A stretch of DNA of 64,000 bases from Rugalucina vietnamica (taxonomy: Eukaryota > Mollusca > Bivalvia > Lucinida > Lucinidae), in assembly GCA_964017185.1 (NCBI GenBank), contig OZ024870.1, forward strand, positions 24,637,621 through 24,701,620. Reading direction: 5' to 3'. A program made the translations under genes and the position numbers. Below, one piece after another: positions 43,915 through 55,470 of the stretch. Under the pieces are notes generated by a model that was not told the DNA's origin, made no database searches, and worked only from the letters and a program-made list of their open reading frames with translations. Numbering within the stretch: position 1 is the first letter of the stretch; the number at the start of each line of letters is the position of its first letter.

Positions 43915-44868
43915 TCAGTTGTCTTTCTTATACTTTCCTTTCATATGGGTAATGATCTGCACTCTCGATTGTCCTTTATACATTTGTCTCCGCTGTTCCA
44001 TCTTAATGGCGACTCTCTCACGCGCCAACTCTGTTCTCGTTTTCTGGCGAGGTGTACACTTAGCCCGTATAGTATCAAAGAATCGTGACACTTTTGATTT
44101 GCCACTGTCTGACACCACTTCATCTTCGATCAGTCGAGTCGCTTTTAACGCTTCTGGAGCGTTTGTAGAATATTTATTCCTATAATAGTCCGCACGTTGT
44201 TTTCTCTGTTCGCGTTTATTATGACGCCTGCGTCGTATAGCAATGTTCATTCTCAGACTTCTAAGGTTGTTTCTTATTTTATCCATCAAAGAAGGTTCAG
44301 TGTTTTCTACATCTGAATGCTCACAGTCGCTGACCTCATTCACTGGTGGAACTACCACGATAGAGTCGGGTCCTTTTTTATCGTCAGCCATAGCATTCAG
44401 ATTGTAGTTCGCCCTACTTCTTCTAAGACTGGGTGCCTTTTCCCCTTTTTCAAATTTCCAGATATCCACTTCGGGTTTGCGGCGGAGTTTTGTTTCACAT
44501 GTTATCGCCGCTAGTTTCTGTCTAACAATTTTGTCATCCTCGTTATGTCTTTCTTGCAATTCTTTTATTGATTCGGCTATAGATGCTGAAAAACACCTGT
44601 GGCGGAGCTCGTCCGACGTATCACTGTTGTCCGCCACAGTTCCGTCACTGAACATACTCTGTATGCGAGTATGCTCCGAAATCGACGATCTTACGGACGC
44701 TACAATGTTGCTGAATCCATCTAATATATTGGCTAAACTCCCTCTTCCGTTATTCGTTTCAGATTTGTTGCTATCAGCGTTAAAGACATTGACTGATGTA
44801 TTCCCGTCAGAGAAGTCGGGTTCTTCAGGGGAAACCAACTTTCCAAACCACTCGCCAACGAAATTCAT
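43915..44868 (-). CDS. Unrecognised single-exon gene, 317 codons (intact copy)
   Basis: I do not recognise this protein. Start chosen at ATG 44868 (MNFVGEWFGKLVSPEEPDFS); the frame stays open 26 codons upstream but has no ATG there. Residues 1-60 mix an amphipathic start with a Ser/Asn/Asp-rich stretch; 95-130 could form a charged helix (IKELQERHNEDDKIVRQKLA); 165-195 is acidic and low-complexity; 200-317 is strongly basic, with RRRRHNKREQRKQR at about 212-225 and KGKYKKDN at the end. No signal peptide, membrane span, zinc finger or enzyme motif seen. A TATA box lies 123 bp upstream. Long uninterrupted frame, promoter-like context and codon-length coherence support a real gene; copies in units 2 and 3 are broken. 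A basic, nuclear or nucleic-acid-binding role is only a guess. Confidence 0.65.
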   Translation of the reverse strand: MNFVGEWFGKLVSPEEPDFSDGNTSVNVFNADSNKSETNNGRGSLANILDGFSNIVASVRSSISEHTRIQSMFSDGTVADNSDTSDELRHRCFSASIAESIKELQERHNEDDKIVRQKLAAITCETKLRRKPEVDIWKFEKGEKAPSLRRSRANYNLNAMADDKKGPDSIVVVPPVNEVSDCEHSDVENTEPSLMDKIRNNLRSLRMNIAIRRRRHNKREQRKQRADYYRNKYSTNAPEALKATRLIEDEVVSDSGKSKVSRFFDTIRAKCTPRQKTRTELARERVAIKMEQRRQMYKGQSRVQIITHMKGKYKKDN

Positions 44869-44990
44869 TTTCAAAAAGCACGTCCTTTCTTCCTTCACCA
44901 ATACCGTCTGTGGATGAGTTAGAGTTTTTCTCAGTTGCCGCAACAACTTTTTACATTATATATTTGTTGTGCATGCCAATTTCTTGCTCC

Positions 44991-44997
44991 TTATATA
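44991..44997 (-). promoter_or_regulatory. TATA box of the unrecognised gene
   Basis: TATATAA on the - strand (plus-strand TTATATA), preceded by GCCCA and followed by GGAGCAAG; a start site about 30 bp further would give a roughly 95-nt 5' UTR. Conserved in the copies at 54890 and 61709. Confidence 0.5.
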
Positions 44998-45108
44998 TGG
45001 GCAAACCAGTGCTTGCAAATAAGCGCTAATTAAAATAAGACAGCCCCTTGTGAATAATTTTATGACGCAAACAACAACCCAATCTGATGGATTCTTGTTA
45101 AGGCAAAA

Positions 45109-45460
45109 AGACTCATTGTAGATATAAGCCAGGATGGAGCAATATCAGAACTACACTCTTTTAAAACCCCTAGCACTCAGGCCGCCCGGCACAGGTGCCT
45201 TGATTACCTTAAGCCCATTTAACAGTTTGACGGTCCCTTAAGGGTCAACTGTGATTTCACCCATGGCGGTGAACGGGCTAGTGCCTTTAGAGGGGATTTC
45301 AATGTCAGTTTCGCGTGTAAAAGTTGACTGAAACTGTTTATTACAGATATTTGTCTTATATACAGTGTCTGTTTTAAGAATTCCATTTTCTCGGAGAGAA
45401 GTGACCCTAAACGCGTCTTTTTAGGAACTTTACAAATGACTAAAACGTTTTAGTGAGCAG
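45109..45460 (-). pseudogene. LINE reverse transcriptase remnant (unit 1)
   Basis: Reading on the - strand the fragment resembles the segment before the RT palm of jockey/CR1 LINEs (GAVKLL.GL, then GL.AR.LKECSSEIAPSW) with stops and frame breaks. Less complete than in unit 3. Confidence 0.6.
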
Positions 45461-46405
45461 CTATTTCCCCATAAGAAATTTGGACTCCAAAACATAAAAC
45501 AAATAGAACTACAACAGAAGTATCACCGTGGAACGATCAGTAATATAAAATTACCGGGAGCTTAAATCGATTTTACAGGGCACTAACCACAGTCTCATCT
45601 TCTGCTGTGGTTCACAATATTTAGTTAGTTGTTCGGTCCTCGTGGTGAATCTTTAACTAGTCAATGAATCGTCAAATGAAAACAAATAAATCATGATAAC
45701 CACCATGATTAATAAGAATAGAGGACTCGCAGATTTAATAAGCTGCCCAACGATGGAGACCCTGGGCGTCGAATATTTTACTGAAGTCCGGAGCGAAAGA
45801 AAAACACCATGGGCCAAGCAACAAACAAGAAGCTCCGGCCCCAACCAGCCAAAATAAATAGCTTTATGTCGGGAACATCATAGAGTATGACGCCCGACCC
45901 ACCGCCGTTAAGTATACATGTACTATGCACACTAAAATTACTTTAGATACCGGCTTGAGCAAACAGCACCTATTTAGCATCCCTCTGTTATCTAAGATAT
46001 TGTAGATGGAGAAGGAGCAGAGATCTTTAACCATGTACCTGCAGGTGATTGAGAAATAAATATAGTATGTACGTATCAGGAAATGATTTTGAGCTCAATG
46101 CCCGCCCCTTGGACACACAGAGAGCAGTTGAAAAACAATTTGAGAAGAACATTGACATCAAATGAATCAGTAAACTCTTAAACAGTGCAAGGCAATAATG
46201 AAACACAAACGAGCCTCGTATAGTACGATAAAGAATTTGAAATAGTATTACTTATATACTCATAAATCGTTGCAGGGAAAGCGTTGTGGCTCAAGTAGGC
46301 TGGATATATTAAATTCATTGCGGTTCAAGGCGGTTGGTCTTTACTTTGAAACACACTTTAGTTTAAAAATGCTCGGCTTCATTAATACATACATTTTGTA
46401 CATCA

Positions 46406-46510
46406 GGAAAACATGTCCCTGAAATGAATACCCCCTTAAACCCCACTTTTATACAGAAAAAAACTGGGGCTTACGGGGGTATGCCTATTTTTCTTATTTT
46501 GTAGTTCCAA
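46406..46510 (+). mobile_element. MITE-B left half (unit 1/2 junction)
   Basis: GGAAAACATGTCCCTGAAAT, CCCCCTTAAACCCCACTTTT, then ACTGGGGCTTACGGGGGTAT; stops before the central palindrome at an A-rich/(AAAT)n run. Same truncated half recurs at 57622 and 63760. Confidence 0.75.
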
Positions 46511-46611
46511 AAAATAAATAGATAAATAAATAAATAAATAAATAAATAAAGGGCGTTTAGAAAGTTCTTTCTGCACAAAATTGCTTTCCTGATATTAATG
46601 CTTCAAAACTG

Positions 46612-46642
<31 letters not shown>

Positions 46643-47378
46643 AATGACAATACCTTTTATCTGGATGTACATGTATATGACAAATGACAAGATTGAAGCA
46701 AAGATGATTTTCATCAGTTATCTGATCATGAACAAACAGCATGGCCATCAGAGACTGGCCCCATTTTCTAACCCTTGAACTTTTACACAAAATGGGGGTA
46801 TACCAGAAAATATCTTTGCCATGCCAAGACCAATCTATAATTTAATGAATAAAGCCCAAATGAACTATTTATTCGCCATTTATAATAGTTGTGTGAGGTA
46901 ATCAATTATAAACCTATTTGCAAAATGTTTACATTTTTTTTCAGAAGCCTGAATTTTGTGAAACATAGTGCCGTGTCTTTAGAAAATATACACCTGTTAG
47001 CTAATTTGACCTACCTTGCACCCCAGGACAATTTTTCATGGGTGCCAAATCGTTCATTAGGACCCTAGAAATGCAAAGAAAAATGTCTTCAAAGATAAAC
47101 TCTTTTGCACTATTAAAAAAATGCATGGTTTCCATGGCAACCGTTAACATGATTCTTGGGGTGTACATACAAAATTGATCATATCCCCGCTGTTACTTAT
47201 CCTAGACCACTGAACAAAGCTAAGACATTGCCCTTGCATCCTATGGTTAGTAGTAGAAGTTATCTAATTTGCATATTTATGAATTTTAATGAAAACATTA
47301 AAAATGTCAGAAAAATCGTAAGAAATCCATTAATAAACTAATTTCAGACCGAAAGTATCATTGTGACACCAGCAATAA

Positions 47379-47890
47379 TGTGACAGGATAGCCTCCCTTG
47401 GTAGAATACGTTGGTGCAACGTATTAGCCGCATCTGGAGCGCTTGTAAAGTTTAACTCGAAACTTTGTGAAGCGAGTAAGTGTTGACTTCATGTATATAG
47501 CACAGTAAACCACCAATGGTGGACGAGCATGCTTTTCCACAGACGGGGTATGCTGTGGCTTGGCTCGGCTGTTCGTTACATTTTGGTATCAGAAGTGAGA
47601 TGATGACAACTGCCAGAACGGAGCTGCTTTACCCATGTAGTTCCCAGCCCAAGACTCGAGGCGAGTCTTCACGGAGGGGGAAGTAATGTGACGGGATAGC
47701 CTCCCTTGGTAGAATACATTGGTACAACATATTAGCAGCATCTGGAGCGCTATTAATATGCAAATTAGAAACTTGAAACATTGTGAAGTGAATAAGTGTT
47801 GACTATATAGTGCAGTAAACAACCCTTGGTGGATGAGCATGCTTTTCCACCGACGGGGTTCGCTGTGGCTTTGCTTGGCTGTTCGTTACA
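47379..47890 (+). mobile_element. TRIM, complete (miniature LTR retrotransposon)
   Basis: LTRs 47379-47580 and 47687-47890 (TGTGAC...GTTACA, about 203 bp, similar but not identical). Between them 106 bp with PBS-like TGGTATCAGAAGTGAGA three bases after the left LTR and polypurine tract GGAGGGGGAAGTAA directly before the right LTR. An AAGACTCGAGGCGAGTCTT hairpin lies in the middle. No gag or pol; it would depend on another element. PBS resembles those of mag-type Gypsy elements. Confidence 0.88.
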
Positions 47891-48242
47891 ATATACATTA
47901 TCTCATTTGCATATTCATGAATATTAATAAAAATGTCGAAAACCTAGGAAAAAAACAACAACAAAAAACTATAGCCATTGAAAGGTTTTGGATAGGTAAA
48001 AAGATCTATCTTGTATCCCTGAAACCAATGCTCATTGCTCAGTATTGCTTTTTCGAAAATTTACACGAGAAGTGTAAATTAAAGGATTTCCGTTTTATTT
48101 TTACTTAGTACATTTGAAAAGATAAATAACTGTCTTGGGAGTACATTCAACTTGTTATTTTTGACGAACTGAGTAATAATTTATTCTTCCTCATATAGTC
48201 ACGAAATACCCTCCTTAAAATGACATACTATTTATAATACTC

Positions 48243-48672
48243 ATCACACGAAGCCATTTTGATACATGTTTCAATAAAGACACCACAAGACTGTGTTATA
48301 CTTCTTAGTTTACGGTCAAGAATTAGAAAAACAAAAGGACTTTAAGAATGTAATGAGTTTTCGTGTCAATCTTGTATCTACCTGTCAACTTTATAAACCA
48401 TTAGCTGAAAAACACAAGTGCCGTAAGTATTCCAATTGACTTCAAGTGGGAACATAGAAGATTTTTGCAGATCATAGTGGACGCCGATTTTGTAAATTCG
48501 GCTTTGTTTATTTTCACGAGAGCAAAACATGTGGTACTTACCGTCCAAGGACAGAGGATGTGGAGCGTCGCATTCGTAACGAACTCGTCGACGCATACGA
48601 AACTTCATAATAACATGCATTAACATTCCACGTCGCATCAATAATCACGATTAACAGTTGGGTCCCCGTGCA
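48243..48672. other. Unit 2-specific 430-bp segment
   Basis: Absent from unit 1, where ATACTCCTCATGCCGGG is continuous (40640). Its ends share TCAT. No TIRs or reading frame recognised; could be a deletion in unit 1 instead. Confidence 0.6.
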
Positions 48673-48728
48673 TCATGCCGGGTACTATGAACTTTCGAAA
48701 CATGGAGTACACATCGTTCTTGATAGAT

Positions 48729-49122
48729 GAGCCTCAGCGTGAGAAATCCAACAGCTCGGATTTCAGACCGAGTTTAGACTTGTACAAGTCTCCCACTTAA
48801 TTTATGTTTATTTATATATTTTCAAACCTATTATTTTATCTATTCCAATGGAATTTTCTTTCCTTTAGACTAAAGTAGAAGCTACTTCTGGAGCTAGCAG
48901 AGAGGCATTATAGATTCTATAAGGGATTGTGAAGATAGAATTATTGGCTTTATAGAGAATTAGAGACTAAGTTAGACAGCAAACCGGAAAGTACAGTCAT
49001 AGATGCAGGCTAGAAGCTTTGAATTAGGATTTAGTAAGAGGAGGGACTGTGCTATTAAAGGCGCTGATCAGCGGTGCAGTTACTGTTTTTGCATATTGTT
49101 TGTTTTCTTATGCTGGCCGCTC
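48729..49122 (-). mobile_element. MITE-A remnant with internal insertion (unit 2)
   Basis: Same structure as 40691-41080, so the internal insertion predates the segmental duplication. Confidence 0.7.
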
Positions 49123-49298
49123 AGATACATGTAAAATTATTTTAAGTAAAACGCCTTTGTGTGATTGCATGCTCTGAGAAGATGCAAACAAATTATTTCT
49201 TTCGAACAAACAAAAGATGAAACTGATGATAAACCCCTGAACGATTACACTCATGCATATGCAATATACAGAGCCCAGTTGATCAAAGCTTCGTTAGC

Positions 49299-49558
49299 GG
49301 CCCCCGTGGCCGAGCGGTTAAGAGGGCTGTTTCTTAATCACTCGATCACCTCACCGCTGTGTCTGGTGTGGGTTCGAGCCCCCCTCTGGCCACATGTGAG
49401 ACAAGCCAAGTTCTGCTTGCGGGTGTGTCAGGTGGTCTTTCTCCGGGTTATCCCGTTTTCGCCCCACCTACTGATTGGCCCGTCTCACCTTTATGAGCTG
49501 AAATAATCTTGAAAGGGACGTAAAACTGAATAAAAAAAAAAAAAAAAAAAAAAAAAAA
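49299..49558 (+). mobile_element. tRNA-derived SINE, complete, poly(A)-tailed
   Basis: Head GCCCCCGTGGCCGAGCGGTT (box A) and GGGTTCGAGCC (box B) resemble a class II tRNA (Leu/Ser type). Body TGAGACAAGCCAAGTTCTGC ... TGAAAGGGACGTAAAACTG and a 27-A tail. CTTCGTTAGC is duplicated at 49289-49298 and 49559-49568. Confidence 0.92.
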
Positions 49559-50069
49559 CTTCGTTAGCTTAACGCTGGTATTGAGTCCTCGTTTCTGTTT
49601 CATCACAGTGCTTTAATACATATGATGTTTATTGATGTTTTATTAACGGACTAGGAAGCCTATTGAACATTTTGTGATGTTTTGCGCTGCTTTAGTGTTT
49701 GTGTTGGGCTCATTGACTTGATTGAATCAATTCCTGTGCCTTCAATTTTTACCTTAAGTTTCGATTTTATGCCGTTTGCTCCGTTCACGTGGCTGCGTAT
49801 TCATACATTAAGTTATGTTCAGTGCTCATATTTTTATTTACTGACTGATGTTCTGTAGTCTTTATTTACTGGATGTTCGGTAGTCTTGGTAGAGTACCTT
49901 GCATTTATTTATTGTAAGGTTTTACGTGTTCTCATCTGATTGACATTGTAACTAAGTAACACCTAGCTTGGGTACTTAAGTCGGTATTTCTATTGTGGTT
50001 CCATTGTGTTTAGTCGGAATAGAGCGACCGGTAATTTAAATTTTAGGACGCTATTTTTGTTGTGATTTA

Positions 50070-51462
50070 AGCCTAGGTTACATTTGCCCTACGATTAACT
50101 TGCGATGATCGTACGATGCCATTTTTTGCATTTTCGTGCGGTCTCCGCAGGGTGACCCTACGATGCCCCTACGATTCTACGGCTTCCTACGTCTTCCTAC
50201 GACTTCCTACGGCTTCCTACGATCTCCGTAGCCTCTACGATTTTGTAGTAGTCTGCACTTTTACAAATTTTAAAAATCGTAAGACCGTAGCCCGTAGACA
50301 CGTCGTAGGTAGCATCATCGTACAGGCGCCTTACGGAAACCCTGCGATGATCGTGCGGTCACCGCACGGTTTTATGATAATTTCGGGACTAACATAATAA
50401 GATAATCGTAGACCTTTAGGGTGATCGTGCGGCATCCGTACGGTTATATCACAAGTTTATTAAAATCGTACGGACACCTAACATCGTACGGCTATCGTAC
50501 GGAGACCGCAAGAAATCGTAAGGACTCCTCAAGGCCATCGCACGGGCTCCGTACAATTTCAACTTAAAGTGTACGGAGACCCTTTGATTTCCCTACGATC
50601 TCCAAACAGTTCCGACTCAGGACATCAAAGAAAGCTAGAACAAGAAATCGAACAATGCGCGTATGAATTGTAAACATCTACGTCGTAGCCCATGATCACA
50701 TTCGATTTTTAAAAAATCGTAGAGCAATCGCGGACCGAAAAATCGTACAATGATCGGGGCAAATGTAACCTACTAGGCATGACCCATGGCGGCCTCCCTA
50801 CGATAACTGTACGATTTTTGTTCCGAAATTATCATAGAAAAATCGTGCGGTGACCGCTCGATTATCGCAGGGTATCCGTACGGTGCCCGTATGATGCCCT
50901 ACGACGTGTATTCGGTCTACGGTCTTACGATTTTAAAATTTGTAATAGTGCAGACTATTACAAGATCGTAGAGGCTACGGAGATCGTAGGAAGTCGTAGA
51001 ATCGTAGGGACATCGTAAGGTCACCCTGCGGAGGCCGCACGAAAATGCAAAAAAATGGCATCGTACGATCATCGCAAGCTAATCGTAGGCCAAATGTAAC
51101 CAAAGCATCAGTCAGAAGTCCAAGGGACTCCGTACGATACCCACTAACAGTCTGCGGAGACCCTACGACTACCGTGCGGCCTCCTTGCGTTTTGTATAAA
51201 AACGTATAGGGTCTCCGTACGGACAACGCACGGGATCAGTACGATATCTACGTACTATCTGCGGAGACATACGACTGCCGTACGATCGCCTTGCGTTTTT
51301 GTGTGAGAACGTCGACAAATGGCAGATCAAAAAATCGCACGATGCCCGTATGAATTGTTAACGCATACGTCGTAGCCCACGATCTCCTACGATGTCTAAA
51401 AATCGTAGAGAAAATCGCAGACCGAAAAATCGTACGATGATCGGGGCAAATGTAACCTAGGC
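50070..51462. mobile_element. CGTACGAT-saturated inverted-repeat element, unit 2 only
   Basis: TIRs AGCCTAGGTTACATTTGCCC and GGGCAAATGTAACCTAGGCT inverted. Units 1 and 3 have the empty site GATTTAATAACACTG (GATTTAAAAACACTG in unit 1); the filled site repeats TTA (up to TTTAA). Internally, 50100-50350 is inverted relative to 50815-51090, and dozens of CGTACG/TCGTAGG words occur. No transposase. Confidence 0.85.
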
Positions 51463-52298
51463 TTTAATAACACTGACCATTTTAGAATTTTCGAGATATC
51501 AATCCGAGTAACTCAGCAACTCGGGTTGTAAATCAAACAAGCTGGGTTGCATTAACACCATGGACAAGGAGGCTGGACTCCGCATGCGTATAAATACATT
51601 CCTACTTTTCCGACATACAACCCGAGTTACTCGTGTTACTCGGAACGATTTCTGGAAAATGTTGTTAAATGGGGTACACGTACATGTATGTGTTCATTTG
51701 TGTCAATTCTGTGACAATCGTTACAACACAATTGTACTAATCCAGGTTAAGGTGGCTACAGGAAGACGTTTTGTGAAAAGCGGCTCACTCTTTTTGCCGT
51801 GTGTTCTTGAATTCGTACTGGTAAAAGATGAAGACAGTAAACATCATGATTCTGATAATATGGCATTTTTTTGCATGGTTACCCTGATCAGGAAATGAAT
51901 ATACGTGTATAAAGTTATGCTGACCGCCCTTATATCTCAGTTTTACTTTGTGGGAGTAAAGCTTAATACAATAAACGACAAACACCCGTAATATTTTCGG
52001 TTTGCACTGTTTGCTCTAAAGGGATAATGAAGCCTTGAAAAAATTTCGATAAAACTAGATTCTCATCAAGCAATCCTTTTTATTTGTCTTACTATCTCGT
52101 TTTTACCTTTATTTTATTCCTTCATTACCAAATACCCGAAATTTCACGCCTCTAAACCTCTCCTGCGTTCCATTCAATCTGGTATGTGTCAATCTAGCCG
52201 GTACTTCCGGCGTAATCGGGGTTTATGTATGAAACAGTTAATGGTTTTGCTGTACATATAGTAGTTTTATCGGTATATCTTGCATGTTTGATCATCAC

Positions 52299-52570
52299 GA
52301 TAAAAGTATCCGTGTAAAGTATACCCCTTGCACCCCACTTTTAGATAGTAAAACTGGGATATACAAGGGTATGCTAGTTTTCTTATTTTTTGGTTCAAAT
52401 CATATATCGTGGGTACTCGTTAGAACCGCCTCACCGAGGCCGAGGCGGTTCTAACGTGTACCCACAATCTATGTTTTGAGCTAAAATATTTTAAATATTT
52501 TTTTTACTGATGAAATTGTCAATTTATACAGCTGAAATATGTCTGTTTATTGCATGGATAAGTTTTCGTA
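52299..52570 (+). mobile_element. MITE-B (unit 2)
   Basis: Counterpart of 42650-42922 with the same central palindrome. Confidence 0.88.
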
Positions 52571-52600
52571 ATGCACTCCTCTGTTGTCATCGTCATCTTT

Positions 52601-52835
52601 GAGCCACCTCGTGGGAAAACCAACAATGTGGTTTCCGAACAGGTCCGACACAAACCGGCCTGTACAGTCTAAGACGATGGTTAGAGGCTGGAAATTTTGG
52701 ATGTAGAAAGTAGAGGTATTTTACTATCCATGTAGCGAAAACAAAGGCGCTGTTCAGCTTCGCGGTTACCGCGAAGCTGATCTGCGCCTTTGTTTTCGCC
52801 TATGCAGATTGTTGGTTTTCCCCATGGGGCGGTTG
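52601..52835 (-). mobile_element. MITE-A (unit 2)
   Basis: Counterpart of 42952-43185, nearly identical. Confidence 0.88.
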
Positions 52836-53489
52836 ATTTTAACCTGATTGCTACTCCGCTGGGAAAGAGCTACCCAGCTTGCGCTTCATGTGTGATAATC
52901 AAATGTTGGTGATGTGTTGTATTGTTATTTCATTCCATTCTGGCGTCCGCCCGGATTGGGATTTTAAATTAAATTGTAACAACTCATGGACCTTCTATTC
53001 TTACTTTTCGTATAACTGACAGATCATGTCAGGTCAGGTCATAAGGAAACCGTAGAGTGTTACAAATGACCCTTGTTTAGCTAAACCAACTTTCTTTACC
53101 GTTTTGGACTAACTACCACAGAGTTCGAGATTCTGCTGATTAGTTAAGTGCCGGTCCCACTGAATCGTAAGCAATCGTACGATTGTGTTATCATTAATTT
53201 TGTGACAAGACTGCGTATGCAAAATCTGTTTTCCAACGTGTTTTTGCTTTCAATATTTGCATATCGGGGCCAAAGAAATAACACCCAAAAGTTCCCCGGA
53301 AGTTCATAAATAAATTTATAAATAAGAGAGTATTAAGAAACTAAATTCAATGTTTTTTTTTTCTTTTTTGTTTTTCTTTTTATCATACAGGTTTAGACAA
53401 AACAAGTAGAAAACATACGAAAATATTTATGATACATGTATACAAAGTATTAGTTCTGTTTTAATGTTACAAACGTATATTCACTTTAT

Positions 53490-53723
53490 GAGCCGCCTCA
53501 TGGGAAAACCAACAATCTGCATAGGCGAAAAGAAAGGCGCAGATCAGCTTCGCAATAACTGCGAAGCTGATCAGCGCCTTTGTTTTCGCTACACAGATAG
53601 CACAATTCCTCTACTTTCTAAATCCAAAATTTCCAGCCTCTAACCATCTTCTGTGACTGTACAGCCTGGTTTGTGTCGGACCTGGTCGGAACCCAAATTG
53701 TTGGTTTTCTCACGCACAAGCTC
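53490..53723 (+). mobile_element. MITE-A specific to unit 2, downstream of the gene copy
   Basis: GAGCCGCCTCATGGGAAAAC ... TTTTCTCACGCACAAGCTC. Units 1 and 3 read CACTTTAAGTAAAT... ATGTCTTGAAAG here without it. Hairpin perfect (CTTCGCAATAACTGCGAAG). Confidence 0.88.
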
Positions 53724-53770
53724 AAATGTCTTGGAACTTAAAAAATATACGTCTAACATGCACATGTCCT

Positions 53771-54765
53771 TCAGTTATCTTTCTTATACTTTCCTTTCAT
53801 ATGGGTAATGATCTGCACTCTCGATTGTCCTTTATACATTTGTCTCCGCTGTTCCATCTTAATGGCGACTCTCTCACGCGCCAACTCTGTTCTCGTTTTC
53901 TGGCGAGGTGTACACTTAGCCCGTATAGTATCAAAGAATCGTGACACTTTTGATTTGCCACTGTCTGACACCACTTCATCTTCGATCAGTCGAGTCGCTT
54001 TTAACGCTTCTGGAGCGTTTGTAGAATATTTATTCCTATATACCACTTCATCCTCGATCAGTCGAGTCGCTTTTAACGCTTCTGGAGCGTTTGTAGAATA
54101 TTTATTCCTGTAATAGTCCGCACGTTGTTTTCTCTGTTCGCGTTTATTATGACGCCTGCGTCGAATAGCAATGTTCATTTTCAGACTTCTAAGGTTGTTT
54201 CTTATTTTATCCATAAAAGAAGGTTCAGTGTTTTCTACATCTGAATGCTCACAGTCGTTGACCTCATTCACTGGTGGAGCTATCATTATAGAGTCGGGTC
54301 CTTTTTTATCGTCAGCCATGGCATTCAGATTGTAGTTCGCCCTACTTCTTCTAAGACTGGGTGCCTTTTCGCCTTTTTCAAATTTCCAGATATCCACTTC
54401 GGGTTTGCGGTGGAGTTTTGTTTCACATGTTTTCGCCGCTAGTTTCTGTCCAACAATTTTGTCATCCTCGTTATGTCTTTCTTGCAATTCTTTGATTGAT
54501 TCGGCTATAGATGCTGAAAAACACCTGTGGCGGAGCTCGTCCGACGTATCCCTGTTGCCCACCACAGTTCCGTCACTGAACATACTCTTACGGACGCTAC
54601 AATGTTGCTGAATCCATCTAATATATTGGCTAAACTCCCTCTTCCGTTATTCGTTTCCGATTTGTTGCTATCAGCGTTAAAGACATTGTCTGACGTATTC
54701 CCGTCAGAGAAGTCAGGTTCTTCAGAGGAAACCAACTTTCCAAACCACTCGCCAACGAAATTCAT
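53771..54765 (-). pseudogene. Second copy of the unrecognised gene, frameshifted
   Basis: Same protein as at 43915-44868 with two lesions: a 31-bp deletion near 54587 (after residue 60) that shifts frame, and a 72-bp in-frame tandem duplication (54009-54110 region) repeating 24 residues, YRNKYSTNAPEALKATRL through EDEVV. The two pieces are open separately. A downstream start could still make the C-terminal 270 residues. Confidence 0.75.
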
Positions 54766-54989
54766 TTTCAAAAAGCAAGTCCTTTCTTCCTTCACCAATA
54801 CCGTCTGTGGATGAGTGTTATAACAGTTTTTCTTAGTTGCCGCAACACCTTTTTACATACATTTGTTGTGCATGCCAATTTCTTGCTCCTTATATATGGA
54901 CAAACCAGTGCTTGCAAATAAGCGCTAATTAAAATAAGACAGCCCCTTGTGAATAATTTTATGACGCAAACAACAACCCAATCTAATGA

Positions 54990-55142
54990 ATTCTTGTTGA
55001 GGCAAAAAGAAAAAGAAAAAAAATCTTCAAAAAAAAAAAGAAGAAAAAAAAAAGAAAAAAAATCCTCAGAAAAAAAGAAGAAGAAAAAAAAAAAAGAAAA
55101 AAATTCACAAAAAAGAAAGAAAGAAAAAAAGGAAAGAAAACC
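54990..55142. repeat. A/GA-rich low-complexity tract (unit 2)
   Basis: Runs of AAAGAAAAAG; a shorter version at 61826-61930 in unit 3, absent in unit 1. Its Lys-rich ORF is an artefact. Confidence 0.9.
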
Positions 55143-55204
55143 GTTTTATGTTCTTGAATTCAACGATGATTAAAAATCATCTTTTCGACAAATTTGCAGA
55201 TACT

Positions 55205-55470
55205 GAACTATGTTTTGTATAGGAAATACTCGCAAGACCTCTGACTACAGAAGCCGTGCTGACAGTCAGCAAGAATATTTTCAAGGGAAATATGCTTATT
55301 AATATTGATGACTATTAAATGCTCAATGGTCTTGCAACAGATGCAAGTTAGCGACACCGGTCTATAATTTGCAGGATCACATTTCTCACCTTTTTAGATA
55401 CCGGGTCACTTTTGCCTGTGGCCAATCATCTGGTACATTTCCCTGAGTAAGCGACTCATTGTAGATATAA
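55205..55470 (-). pseudogene. LINE reverse transcriptase remnant (unit 2), piece 1
   Basis: Aligns with the RT fragment at 62237-62465 of unit 3 but lacks its palm segment (deleted between GGAAAT and ACTCGCAAGACC). Confidence 0.65.

Larger units (their letters stand above)
33137..46549. repeat. Segmental duplication unit 1
   Basis: Starts with AAAGTTCTTTCTGCATAAAA and proceeds through the TRIM, MITE-A remnant, MITE-B, MITE-A, the - strand 317-codon gene, LINE remnant and a MITE-B half, in the same order as units 2 and 3. Longer because of the 5.3-kb insertion at 34023. Confidence 0.85.

Noticed and set aside
44868..44946. 26-codon N-terminal extension of the unrecognised gene
   Set aside because: The extension has no ATG (it opens at a TTG) and it lies where the 5' UTR downstream of the TATA box is expected.
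49299..49390. tRNA-Leu/Ser gene
   Set aside because: Head of a poly(A)-tailed SINE flanked by a 10-bp duplication; the variable arm and acceptor stem do not close cleanly.
54949..55173. Lys-rich ORF
   Set aside because: Translation of an A/GA-rich low-complexity tract that varies between units.
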